From positions 1 to 13,776 of the forward strand of contig DBBC01000077.1 in assembly GCA_002292025.1 (NCBI GenBank): a stretch of 13,776 nt of DNA, read 5' to 3'. Positions 7,464-13,776 of this stretch are shown one piece after another; position 1 is the first letter of the stretch; the number at the start of each line of letters is the position of its first letter. Source of the DNA: Firmicutes bacterium UBA994 (GTDB lineage Bacteria > Bacillota > UBA994). Made by a program: the position numbers and the translations under genes. Below the pieces are notes generated by a model that saw nothing but the letters and a program-made list of their open reading frames with translations, was not told the origin of the DNA and did not search any database.

Positions 7464-7472
7464 TGCTAGAAT
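7464..7472 (+). promoter_or_regulatory. Candidate extended -10 promoter for the yitT-like gene
   Basis: On the plus strand TGCTAGAAT fits an extended -10 (TG, one base, then TAGAAT). It is overlapped by the short inverted repeat GCTAG (7465-7469) / CTAGC (7477-7481), a possible operator. If used, the leader before the yitT ATG at 7668 would be about 190 bases. It stands about 30 bases from the opposing candidate promoter of the glycosyltransferase gene. Confidence 0.35.
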
Positions 7473-7505
7473 AACACTAGCGGCAAAATATCGATGTAAC
7501 TACCC

Positions 7506-7530
7506 TGAAAATAGCGCCTACCTATTTTCA
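7506..7530 (+). repeat. 9-bp perfect inverted repeat in the yitT leader
   Basis: TGAAAATAG and CTATTTTCA are separated by seven bases (CGCCTAC) and can form a 9-bp stem. No U-tract follows on either strand, so it is not a simple terminator. A second, GC-rich inverted repeat, TGCCGC (7543-7548) / GCGGCA (7551-7556), lies just downstream, and GTGTA/TACAC (7624-7635) lies near the gene. No known riboswitch was recognised. The rest of the 7394-7667 spacer holds an A-rich tract at about 7583-7616 and no gene I can support. Confidence 0.6.
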
Positions 7531-7667
7531 TCCTTCCGATGGTGCCGCAGGCGGCATGGGGGTCTACTCAGACCTGTTCGCGTTTACAAAAGGCAAAAAA
7601 CAAAAAGCAAAACATGAGTGTCTGTGTAGTTACACGTTGGCAATAAAATTCACGGGGAGGGCGGATC

Positions 7668-8501
7668 ATGGTGCGCACGATCAAAGACTATATTGGGATT
7701 ACTGTGGGCGCGGTAGTAGTGGCGCTAGGCTTAAATGCGCTGCTGATACCGAACCGTATCGCCGCCGGTGGAGCCAGCGGCATTGCCACTATTTTAGTGC
7801 ACCTCGTAGGCATTGCACCCAGCGTGACGCTGCTTGTGATTAATGTTCCGCTGCTGATTGTCGGCGCACGCGTTTTCGGTATGCGGTTTGGGGCGTACAC
7901 TGTCCTAGGAACTTTTGTCACAATAGCGGCTGTGGGGCTTACAAGTAGAGTCGCCCCTCTGACTAACGACCCGCTGCTCGCGGCTTTATACGGAGGCGTG
8001 ATCACTGGTATCGGCATGGGAATAGTATTTCGCTTTCGTGGAACGACAGGCGGCACGGACATTGCGGCTAAATTGGCTGCTCACTACAGTGGCATCAGCC
8101 TAGGGGACGCTTTACTGGCGGTTGACGCTGTGGTGGTCGTGGTGGCCGGGGTACTGTTCTCCGCTGAATACGCGATGTATGCGTTAATTGCCATCTTTGT
8201 CTGCACCAAAACTATAGATGTCGTGCAGGAGGGGTTGTACTCGGCTAAAGCTGTCTTTGTGGTCTCGGATCAAGGGGAAGCAATTGCTGCCGCATTAATG
8301 AACAAGGTGGAACGGGGCGTGACTTTACTGCCGAGCAAAGGTGGTTTCAGCAAGCAAGAAAAAACTACACTCTTTTGCGTGGTGGGGAGAACAGAGCTCA
8401 CCCGCGCTAAGAGTGTAGTCTTAGAAATTGACAGAAACGCATTCGTTGTCGTAACTGACGCGCATGAAGTACTGGGCGAAGGCTTTAAAATGGAAGTTTA
8501 A
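7668..8501 (+). CDS. YitT/DUF2179-family membrane protein
   Basis: A protein of 277 residues and the only plus-strand gene here. The N-terminal ~185 residues form the YitT membrane domain, with hydrophobic segments at about 8-27, 52-70, 74-93, 106-122, 147-165 and 167-185. It carries the family hallmark GTTGGTDIAAK (125-135) and an N-terminal IPNRIAAGGASGIA. Residues about 190-275 form the soluble DUF2179 domain, with the L-L-P-S-K-G-G-F-S motif near 220-228, C-V-V-G-R-T-E-L, and a final D-A-H-E-V-L-G-E-G-F. The family is common in Bacillota; its transport substrate or role is not established. The ATG at 7668 has GGGGAGGG about 8-10 bases upstream. The gene ends 13 bases before the convergent end of mmdB, and I see no clear terminator hairpin in that gap. 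Confidence 0.93.
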   Translation: MVRTIKDYIGITVGAVVVALGLNALLIPNRIAAGGASGIATILVHLVGIAPSVTLLVINVPLLIVGARVFGMRFGAYTVLGTFVTIAAVGLTSRVAPLTNDPLLAALYGGVITGIGMGIVFRFRGTTGGTDIAAKLAAHYSGISLGDALLAVDAVVVVVAGVLFSAEYAMYALIAIFVCTKTIDVVQEGLYSAKAVFVVSDQGEAIAAALMNKVERGVTLLPSKGGFSKQEKTTLFCVVGRTELTRAKSVVLEIDRNAFVVVTDAHEVLGEGFKMEV

Positions 8502-8514
8502 TGCATGCCGCCTT

Positions 8515-9657
8515 CTACCCAAACATGGATAGCAGCACGCCTGCGGCCACCGCCGAGCCAATTACCCCCGCCACGTTAGGCCCCATGGCGTGCATCAGCA
8601 GATAATTATTAGGATTGGCACGGCGTCCCTCGCTATGCGAAACGCGCGCCGCCATCGGGACAGCGGAAACACCGGCTGAGCCAATCAGTGGGTTAATCTC
8701 GCCCCCGGTGAGGACATACATGAGCTTGCCTAGCAAAACTCCGCTGGCTGTGCCAATAGCAAACGCTGCCAGCCCCAAAGCGATAATCATCAGTGTTTCA
8801 GGACGTAAGAAATATTCGGCGCTGGAAGTAGCTCCTACGGTCGTTCCTAAGAAAATGACCACTATATTCATTAGCGTGTTCTGAGCGGTATCGGAAAGCC
8901 TAACCACTACGCCGGATTCACGCAATAGGTTGCCGAGCATCAGCATACCGACGAGGGGAGTCGCCGGGGGAAGCAACATGCTCACTAGAATCGTTACAAT
9001 AATAGGGAACAGTATCTTTTCTTTTTGTGAGACTTGGCGCAATTGCTTCATCACGGTCTGGCGTTCTTTGGCGGTAGTCAGCAAGCGCATAATGGGGGGT
9101 TGGATGACCGGTACCAGCGCCATGTAAGAATAGGCCGCAACGGCGATGGGACCAAGCAGACGCGGCGCAAGGCGAGCGGCAAGAAAGATGGCTGTAGGGC
9201 CGTCAGCGCCACCAATGATGCTTATGGACGCTGCTTCTTGCAGTGTAAAGTTCAGCATGAGAGCGCCAATAAGCGTGCCAAAGATGCCAAATTGGGCGGC
9301 CGCGCCCAGCAGAAATGTCTTGGGGTTAGCGATGAGCGGGCCAAAATCGGTCATGGCCCCCACGCCAAGGAAAATGAGGGGCGGGTAGATGCCGAGTTTG
9401 ACTCCTTGGTATAGATAGTACATTAAGCCGCCGGCAAACCTATCGGTCGGCGGGTTCATTATGCCACCGAGAGGTATGTTGACAAGCAACATGCCAAAGG
9501 CAATAGGCAGCAGCAAGAGCGGCTCATATCCCTTAGCGATAGCGAGATAAAGAAAAAAGCAGGCAACGGCAATCATAATTAGGTTTCCGGAGGTTATATT
9601 CGCAAAACCGGTTGTCTGCCAGAGTTCAACCAGTACGTTGAGTATTTCGCCTAGCAC
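8515..9657 (-). CDS. mmdB: Na+-translocating methylmalonyl-CoA decarboxylase, beta subunit
   Basis: A polytopic protein of 380 residues of the OadB/MmdB/GcdB family. It decarboxylates carboxybiotin on the carrier subunit and couples this to export of Na+ across the membrane. Residues shown to matter in Klebsiella OadB all occur at a constant offset of 51: Asp203, Tyr229, Asn373, Gly377 and Ser382 correspond to Asp152 (GGADGPT), Tyr178, Asn322, Gly326 and Ser331 (NPLIGSAGVSAVPMAARV). About nine or more hydrophobic segments are visible. Translation starts with GTG at 9657, behind GGAGGG. It follows the mmdC stop by 14 bases, so it is the last gene of the operon. The sequence alone does not separate the oxaloacetate, glutaconyl-CoA and methylmalonyl-CoA versions; the assignment rests on the linked mutase, epimerase and MmdA-like carboxyltransferase. 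Confidence 0.94.
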   Translation of the reverse strand: MLGEILNVLVELWQTTGFANITSGNLIMIAVACFFLYLAIAKGYEPLLLLPIAFGMLLVNIPLGGIMNPPTDRFAGGLMYYLYQGVKLGIYPPLIFLGVGAMTDFGPLIANPKTFLLGAAAQFGIFGTLIGALMLNFTLQEAASISIIGGADGPTAIFLAARLAPRLLGPIAVAAYSYMALVPVIQPPIMRLLTTAKERQTVMKQLRQVSQKEKILFPIIVTILVSMLLPPATPLVGMLMLGNLLRESGVVVRLSDTAQNTLMNIVVIFLGTTVGATSSAEYFLRPETLMIIALGLAAFAIGTASGVLLGKLMYVLTGGEINPLIGSAGVSAVPMAARVSHSEGRRANPNNYLLMHAMGPNVAGVIGSAVAAGVLLSMFG

Positions 9658-9671
9658 TGTAAGCCCTCCCC

Positions 9672-10079
9672 CTAACCTATGACTACCAGCACGTCACCTG
9701 CGTTAACTGCTGCGCCTTTGGTTACCCGAATCTCCCGCACTGTACCGTCAGCTACCGCGACAATCTCGTTTTCCATCTTCATGGCCTCTAGGATTACCAC
9801 GGGTTGTGCGGTTTTTACCGTGTCCCCTACTCGAACCTTGACATCTAAGATCGTCCCCGGCATGGGGCACACTACAGCGCCTGCTTTGGCAGGTGCTGCT
9901 TGGGGCTTAGGAGCGACTACCGGTGGTGCAACTTTCGCCACGGGGGCTACCGGGGCCACGGGAGCAACAGGGGCTACTGCCGCTACGGGAGCAGCTATGC
10001 CGGCAGATTTTACTCCTACCTCTTCTACCTCGACTTCATAGGCCTCTCCGTTGACAACGATACGAAACTTTTTCGGCAT
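9672..10079 (-). CDS. mmdC: Biotin carboxyl carrier subunit of the decarboxylase
   Basis: A protein of 135 residues. The C-terminal ~70 form a biotinyl/lipoyl domain with the biotinylation motif EAMKMENE (biotin on Lys101) and the conserved CPMPGTI strand (71-77). An N-terminal ~25-residue segment (MPKKFRIVVNGEAYEVEVEE) is typical of decarboxylase carriers. Between them lies a flexible Ala-Pro-Val linker (about 27-66) containing back-to-back V-A-P repeats, which lets the biotin arm swing between MmdA and MmdB. The linker DNA shows 9-base imperfect repeats at 9937-9990. AAGGAG precedes the ATG. It lies 18 bases after the OadG-like gene and 14 before mmdB, consistent with stoichiometric co-expression. 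No biotin carboxylase gene is present, as expected for a decarboxylase rather than an ATP-driven carboxylase. Confidence 0.95.
   Translation of the reverse strand: MPKKFRIVVNGEAYEVEVEEVGVKSAGIAAPVAAVAPVAPVAPVAPVAKVAPPVVAPKPQAAPAKAGAVVCPMPGTILDVKVRVGDTVKTAQPVVILEAMKMENEIVAVADGTVREIRVTKGAAVNAGDVLVVIG
9937..9990. repeat. 9-bp imperfect tandem repeat coding the V-A-P linker
   Basis: On the plus strand six consecutive 9-base units follow the pattern GCN-ACN-GGN (one unit ends in GCC), with changes mostly at third positions. On the coding strand they give the repeated Val-Ala-Pro linker of the biotin carrier. Such units can expand or contract without shifting the frame. Confidence 0.8.
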
Positions 10080-10097
10080 ATCTCTTCGTCTCCTTCC

Positions 10098-10427
10098 TTA
10101 ATCACTTTGGCGTGTTGTAGATTCAGCGCGCGCGGCTTGTTGCCAAAGAGAAGGCTGCTCGCGGCGAATGGCGATAATGTTGGCCCCGCGCCCGTCTAAG
10201 AGTGCGTAAACAGCTGCGCTAATGGCAGCTAAGACGGAGCGCGGCACGGTTGGCTCAGTGCCGACCTCTGCCGGAGTGGGCACCGCTGGGGGAATGATTG
10301 CCTGCTCGCCTCTGTAGAACAGCACGCGCATGGACTCAAGCACTAACATTAGCGCATAGAGCGCGATAAACACTATCGTCATGCCAATAAAAGTGGTCTT
10401 GAAACCTAAATAAAGCTCGCTAGTCAA
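10098..10427 (-). CDS. mmdD: OadG-like small membrane subunit (gamma/delta) of the decarboxylase
   Basis: A protein of 109 residues with one N-terminal membrane helix (about 9-33, GFKTTFIGMTIVFIALYAL), a Pro-rich linker (44-62) and a C-terminal amphipathic part with A-A-I-S-A-A-V-Y-A-L and a tryptophan near the end (SLWQQAAR). This is the layout of OadG-family subunits, which anchor the carboxyltransferase to the beta subunit and help assembly. Translation begins at a TTG codon, strongly supported by AGGAGG seven bases upstream; there is no nearby ATG or GTG with an equal site. It starts 11 bases after the mmdA stop. Sequence conservation in the family is low, so the assignment leans on topology and on position between the carboxyltransferase and carrier genes. 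Confidence 0.85.
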   Translation of the reverse strand: MTSELYLGFKTTFIGMTIVFIALYALMLVLESMRVLFYRGEQAIIPPAVPTPAEVGTEPTVPRSVLAAISAAVYALLDGRGANIIAIRREQPSLWQQAARAESTTRQSD

Positions 10428-10438
10428 AAGATCGCCTC

Positions 10439-11983
10439 CTAAAGGGGGATATTGCCGTGTTTTTTCGCAGGGCGGCTCTCGCGCTTAGTGGCGCTCATGG
10501 ATAAGGCGTTAATTAGCGCTCGACGCGTGTGGCGTGGGTCAATGACGTCATCGACCATGCCACGCCCGGCTGCCACGTAGGGATTGGCGAACTTCTCGCG
10601 GTACTCGCGAATTTTTTGTTGGCGAAACTTATGCGGGTTTTCCGCCGCAGCAATGTCGTCCTTAAACAGGATATTAGCCGCGCCGTCCGGCCCCATCACC
10701 GCAATCTCCGCCGTGGGATAGGCAAGGACTACGTCCGCTCCGAGTGAGCGGCTGCACATGGCCAGATAAGCCCCGCCGTAGGCTTTGCGTACGATGACGG
10801 TGACTTTGGGTACGGTGGCTTCCGAATAGGCGTACAATAGTTTTGCGCCGTGGCGAATCACGCCGCCATACTCTTGCCCTACACCCGGCAGGTATCCGGG
10901 GGTATCGACAAAGGTAACTAAAGGGATACTAAAACAGTCGCAGAAGCGGACAAAACGTGCGGCTTTGTCTGAAGCATTGATGTCCAAACTGCCTGCGGTT
11001 ACTTTGGGTTGGTTAGCGACAATGCCTACCGGCGATCCGTTGAGGCGGGCAAAGCCCACCACCATGTTCTCGGCGTAAAAAGGCTGTACTTCCATAAAGT
11101 CGCCGTCGTCCACGACGTTGGCAATCACCTCGCGCGTGTCGTAGCCGCGGTTTGGCTCTACGGGGATAATGTTAAGCAAGGCTTCGCTTGGCATCACTTG
11201 TTGTTCCTCGGTTAGTATCGATGGCGCAGGGTCTAAATTATTGCCGGGGATAAAACTCACTAGGCGTCTAACTTGGGCTAAACACTCTTCATCGGTCTGC
11301 GCGAGAAAATGTGCTACGCCGCTAATGGTGTTGTGGACGGAGGCGCCGCCTAGATTCTCCATGGTGACGTCTTCACCCGTCACGGCTTTAATGACTTGCG
11401 GGCCGGTGATAAACATCTGGCTGGTAGACGCCGTCATAAAGACAAAATCTGTCAGGGCGGGGGAATAGACCGCCCCACCGGCGCACGGCCCCATGATGAC
11501 CGAAATCTGAGGGATAACACCTGAAGCGAGCGTATTGCGATAGAAAATGTTGCCGTAGCCGTTAAGCGCGTCTACGCCTTCTTGGATACGCGCTCCGCCG
11601 GAGTCGTTAATGCAGATCATGGGGGCGCCGTTGCGCACGGCTAGGTCCATGACTTTGCATATCTTGGCGGCATGGGCCTCGCCTAGAGAACCCCCCAGCA
11701 CGGTAAAGTCCTGCGAGGCCACGTATACTAGTCTGCCGTCGATTGTGCCGTAACCCGTGACCACGCCTTCGCCCGGGGCCTCGGTTTCGGCCATGCCGAG
11801 GTCATGGCAACGGTGCTTGACAAAGACATCCGTCTCAATAAAGGATTCGGCGTCTAGCAGATGGTTAATCCGTTCCCGAGCGGTGAGTTTGCCCTGGGCT
11901 TTGTGCTTCTGGATACGCTTTTCGCCGCCGCCCAGCGCTAGAGCACTCCGCTTCGCTTCAAGTTCCTGAATCTTGTCCCACAT
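10439..11983 (-). CDS. mmdA: Methylmalonyl-CoA decarboxylase carboxyltransferase (alpha) subunit
   Basis: A protein of 514 residues of the acyl-CoA carboxyltransferase family (MmdA/PccB). It moves the carboxyl group from methylmalonyl-CoA to biotin on MmdC and releases propionyl-CoA. Both crotonase-fold halves are complete. The N half has GGSLGEAHAAKI (97-108), INDSGGARIQEG (125-136) and the oxyanion loop GPCAGGAVYSPALTDF (165-180). The C half has NQPKVTAGSLDI (324-335), FVDTPGYLPGVGQEYGGVIRHGA (358-380) and the second oxyanion loop AYGGAYLAM (401-409). The C-terminal HGNIPL is typical of the family. The ATG at 11983 has GGAGG about ten bases upstream. By sequence it could be a propionyl-CoA carboxylase beta subunit, but the adjacent OadG, carrier and OadB genes and the absence of a biotin carboxylase favour the Na+-pumping decarboxylase. 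Confidence 0.94.
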   Translation of the reverse strand: MWDKIQELEAKRSALALGGGEKRIQKHKAQGKLTARERINHLLDAESFIETDVFVKHRCHDLGMAETEAPGEGVVTGYGTIDGRLVYVASQDFTVLGGSLGEAHAAKICKVMDLAVRNGAPMICINDSGGARIQEGVDALNGYGNIFYRNTLASGVIPQISVIMGPCAGGAVYSPALTDFVFMTASTSQMFITGPQVIKAVTGEDVTMENLGGASVHNTISGVAHFLAQTDEECLAQVRRLVSFIPGNNLDPAPSILTEEQQVMPSEALLNIIPVEPNRGYDTREVIANVVDDGDFMEVQPFYAENMVVGFARLNGSPVGIVANQPKVTAGSLDINASDKAARFVRFCDCFSIPLVTFVDTPGYLPGVGQEYGGVIRHGAKLLYAYSEATVPKVTVIVRKAYGGAYLAMCSRSLGADVVLAYPTAEIAVMGPDGAANILFKDDIAAAENPHKFRQQKIREYREKFANPYVAAGRGMVDDVIDPRHTRRALINALSMSATKRESRPAKKHGNIPL

Positions 11984-12001
11984 ATGGTCTTAGCCTCCTC
12001 G

Positions 12002-12406
12002 CTATTTGCACTTTTCACAGAGCTCGATGAGCACACCGTTGCTTTCCTTGGGGTGAATAAACGCTATTTTGGCGCCATGCGCCCCAATGCGCGGTTTCTC
12101 ATCGATCAGCCGCACACCTTTGGCCTTTAGTGACGCTAGTGCTTCCTCGATGTTGGCGACACGAATCGCAACGTGGTGAATGCCTTCACCTTTTTGGTCG
12201 ATAAACTTAGCCACCGGACCGTCGGGAGCAGTCGATTCTAGGAGCTCAATCGTGGTCGTTCCTATGGGAAGAAACGCTACCCTCACTTTTTGCTCGGGAA
12301 CGATTTCTTCCCCGTCGCAAGCGAGCATCAACTTCTCTGTGTAAAACGCCAGCACCGCATCGAGGTTTTTTACCGCCACGCCCAGATGATCAATCTTCTC
12401 TAACAT
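12002..12406 (-). CDS. mce: Methylmalonyl-CoA epimerase
   Basis: A protein of 134 residues of the vicinal-oxygen-chelate superfamily that interconverts (R)- and (S)-methylmalonyl-CoA, the link between the mutase and the decarboxylase. Two beta-alpha-beta-beta-beta modules are visible. Metal ligands expected by comparison with the Propionibacterium enzyme are His7 (IDHLGVAV), Glu54 (TTIELLE, a position that is Gln in that enzyme), His78 (GIHHVAIRV) and Glu128 (VLIELCE); the spacing of 50 between the last two is kept. The ATG at 12406 lies inside the end of meaB (17-base overlap), with AGGA about 11 bases upstream. It is followed after 18 bases by mmdA. Length and motifs are those of the family; confidence is high. 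Confidence 0.95.
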   Translation of the reverse strand: MLEKIDHLGVAVKNLDAVLAFYTEKLMLACDGEEIVPEQKVRVAFLPIGTTTIELLESTAPDGPVAKFIDQKGEGIHHVAIRVANIEEALASLKAKGVRLIDEKPRIGAHGAKIAFIHPKESNGVLIELCEKCK

Positions 12407-13358
12407 GGTTTTTCACATCCTTTGCTTGGAATTCCTCGGCTAGCCGCCTGCCACAGGTATAAATATCGCTGCGACCGCTTTCTATGTCGGGCCAGTGCCG
12501 AGGTAACCGAGCTTCTACCCATGTTGCTAGGTGACCCGACACAATGCTTGCGGCGTAGGCATGGAGTGCCTTACGCAGTCGCCTTTCCCTTCTCCGTGTG
12601 AGCTCTCCGTCAGCGAGCATGGTTTGGTAGTGCTCGTCGAGTGCGTTTAGCACAGCGGCTACGCCGACTCCGGCAGTGGCAATCGTCGCGAATACCGGCA
12701 CTTCCCTAGGTCCAAACTTTAGCGCCTCTTCTATCTGGCGCATGGCATGCTCTGCGCCTTCGCGGTCAGCTTTGTTGACGACGAATACGTCGGCAATCTC
12801 AAAAATACCAGCCTTCATGGCCTGGATGTCATCACCGAGCCCCGGTACTGTTACCACGACCACAGAGTCGACGGTTTCTACTACATCCGTCTCCGCCTGC
12901 CCTGTTCCGACCGTCTCGATGATAATCGTGTCGAAACCAAAGCGTTCTAGGAGCTGCACCACGGGGGGTACGGCTCTGGATAGTCCTCCTAGGCTGCCGC
13001 GCGACCCTAGACTTCGAATATAGAGCCTGGGGCGCCCGGAGATGGCGTGCATACGAATCCGGTCGCCGAGGATGGCACCGCCGGTAAAAGGGCTGGAAGG
13101 GTCGATGAGGAGCAAGGCCACACGCTCCCCCCTGTCCAGAAGCACTTCCGCCAACTTAGCAGTCAGCGTGCTCTTGCCTGCCCCGGGAGGCCCGGTGATA
13201 CCTATCAGGCGTGCCCGCTGACCTTCGCGCGTGAGCGCTGCCAAGAGATGCTCAGCCTGCACGTCGCCCGCTTCAACCATGGAAATTGCGCGGGCTAGGG
13301 CACGCATATCCCCGCGCAGGAAAGCGCTTATATGCTCATCGTTGAAGTGCGTGTGCAC
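12390..13358 (-). CDS. meaB: MeaB/ArgK-type G3E GTPase, methylmalonyl-CoA mutase chaperone
   Basis: A protein of about 322 residues that uses GTP to load and protect adenosylcobalamin in methylmalonyl-CoA mutase. Residue numbers here count from the upstream TTG: an N-terminal helical segment with the ALARAIS-MVE motif (25-34), Walker A GPPGAGKST (61-69), DPSSPFTGGAILGDRIRM (91-108, magnesium and switch regions), the ETVGTGQ G3 motif (153-159), the NKAD base-recognition motif (200-203), and a C-terminal helical dimerisation arm. The frame opens with TTG at 13373. I prefer the GTG at 13358, which has GGAG seven bases upstream. Either way the start lies inside the 3' end of the mutase small-subunit gene, so translation is likely coupled. 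The neighbouring mutase subunit supports MeaB rather than a UreG/HypB-type GTPase. Confidence 0.94.
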   Translation of the reverse strand: MHTHFNDEHISAFLRGDMRALARAISMVEAGDVQAEHLLAALTREGQRARLIGITGPPGAGKSTLTAKLAEVLLDRGERVALLLIDPSSPFTGGAILGDRIRMHAISGRPRLYIRSLGSRGSLGGLSRAVPPVVQLLERFGFDTIIIETVGTGQAETDVVETVDSVVVVTVPGLGDDIQAMKAGIFEIADVFVVNKADREGAEHAMRQIEEALKFGPREVPVFATIATAGVGVAAVLNALDEHYQTMLADGELTRRRERRLRKALHAYAASIVSGHLATWVEARLPRHWPDIESGRSDIYTCGRRLAEEFQAKDVKNHVRED

Positions 13359-13740
13359 GGATAAACTCCACAATGGCCTCCGTGGTGGTTCCGGGAGTAA
13401 AGATTTCCTTTACCCCGCTCTGCTTCAGAGTAGGGATATCTTCCTCCGGAATGACTCCGCCGCCCACAACCAAAATGTCCGCCCCACCCTGCTGACTTAG
13501 CAGGTCGACGACCCTTGGAAACAAGTAGTTGTGTGCGCCGGAAAGGCAACTCAGTGCAACGACATCTACATCCTCTTGCAAGGCCGCTTCCACAATCTGC
13601 TCAGGTGTTTGGCGGAGCCCTGTATAGATAACTTCCATGCCGGCGTCGCGCAAGGCACGGGCCACAATTTTTGCCCCCCTGTCGTGCCCGTCCAGTCCAG
13701 GCTTAGCAACAAGGACACGAATAAAGTTCCGCTCACTCAT
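13336..13740 (-). CDS. mcmA2: Cobalamin-binding (small) subunit of methylmalonyl-CoA mutase
   Basis: A protein of 134 residues with a stand-alone B12-binding Rossmann domain. It carries the base-off/His-on signature DGHDRG (Asp17, His19 as lower cobalt ligand, Gly22), SCLSGAH (69-75) and the VVGGGVIPEED segment (about 91-101) that holds the nucleotide tail. Together with a separate catalytic TIM-barrel subunit it forms adenosylcobalamin-dependent methylmalonyl-CoA mutase (succinyl-CoA to (R)-methylmalonyl-CoA), the split arrangement common in anaerobic Bacillota and archaea. The ATG has AGGAGG eight bases upstream. Its 3' end overlaps the start of meaB. Related acyl-CoA mutases (ethylmalonyl- or isobutyryl-CoA) have very similar small subunits, but the linked epimerase and decarboxylase favour methylmalonyl-CoA. 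Confidence 0.94.
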   Translation of the reverse strand: MSERNFIRVLVAKPGLDGHDRGAKIVARALRDAGMEVIYTGLRQTPEQIVEAALQEDVDVVALSCLSGAHNYLFPRVVDLLSQQGGADILVVGGGVIPEEDIPTLKQSGVKEIFTPGTTTEAIVEFIRAHALQR

Positions 13741-13752
13741 CGCAGTCCCTCC

Positions 13753-13776
13753 TCACGTAAGGGTTTCCTCCGGGCG
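13753..13776 (-). CDS. Possible last codons of the upstream gene (mutase large subunit expected)
   Basis: Seven codons (RPEETLT) and a TGA enter from the right edge, stopping just before the AGGAGG of the cobalamin-binding subunit gene. In split mutases the large catalytic subunit gene normally lies here. The fragment is too short to recognise, and the two other minus-strand frames are also open from the edge, one ending in a TGA that overlaps the ATG at 13740. The reading frame and identity therefore rest on context only. Confidence 0.3.
   Translation of the reverse strand, partial: RPEETLT

Noticed and set aside
7556..7843. 95-codon plus-strand frame in the divergent spacer running into yitT
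   Set aside because: Most of it overlaps yitT in another frame. The spacer part contains the inverted repeats and has no ribosome site or recognisable protein.
9679..10041. 120-codon plus-strand frame rich in Thr-Gly-Ala repeats
   Set aside because: It is the mirror of the biotin carrier gene; the repeats are the reverse complement of the V-A-P linker codons.
10439..11983. Propionyl-CoA carboxylase beta subunit as the primary call for the carboxyltransferase
   Set aside because: The gene sits directly with OadG-, carrier- and OadB-type genes and no biotin carboxylase, so a Na+-pumping decarboxylase fits better.
1..13776. Search by eye for CRISPR arrays, tRNA or rRNA genes, and complete insertion sequences
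   Set aside because: No regularly spaced repeats, cloverleaf-like sequences, rRNA signatures or transposase motifs were seen on either strand.

Overview
The window reads as a piece of chromosome from an anaerobic, Clostridia-like member of the Bacillota. The grounds are strong AGGAGG-type ribosome binding sites, the miaB-mutS pair, a UgtP/MGDG-synthase-type glycosyltransferase, a YitT-family membrane protein, and a complete set of genes for a sodium-pumping methylmalonyl-CoA decarboxylase next to a cobalamin-dependent mutase. No tRNA, rRNA, CRISPR array or intact mobile element is visible. All genes lie on the minus strand except the yitT-like gene.

Right part (8515-13776): one tightly packed minus-strand operon, in transcription order the cobalamin-binding mutase subunit, meaB (mutase chaperone GTPase), mce (methylmalonyl-CoA epimerase), mmdA (carboxyltransferase), an OadG-like membrane anchor, the biotin carrier mmdC, and mmdB (Na+-translocating beta subunit). 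Together they interconvert succinyl-CoA and methylmalonyl-CoA and decarboxylate the latter to propionyl-CoA while exporting Na+. This is the propionate-forming branch, or in reverse the propionate-consuming branch. The last bases of a preceding gene, by context probably the mutase large subunit, may be present at the right edge.

Middle (6305-8501): a lipid or cell-wall type GT28 glycosyltransferase (minus) and a YitT/DUF2179 membrane protein (plus) diverge from a 274-bp spacer. The spacer carries two oppositely facing candidate extended -10 promoters and several inverted repeats, so yitT may have a leader of about 190 nt.

Gene-decay zone (3721-6239): this stretch is more AT-rich than its surroundings (about 40-47% GC in lines I counted, versus about 58% in one mutS line). 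It holds a broken AAA/DUF4143 ATPase gene with an internal deletion and a late frameshift, and two antitoxin-type genes of different families (HicB-like and TIGR02574-like) in tandem. The only trace of a toxin is an 18-codon ParE/RelE-like stub followed by two stop codons and a terminator. Between them lies a membrane-embedded M28 metallopeptidase whose metal-binding motifs are split by a predicted transmembrane hairpin.

Left part (1-3580): miaB (tRNA methylthiotransferase) and mutS (mismatch recognition ATPase) form an ATGA-overlapped operon. mutS runs off the left edge.

I found no convincing wholly new system. The most unusual items are the M28 protein with a membrane insertion inside its active-site region, the toxin-less double-antitoxin locus and the structured yitT leader.
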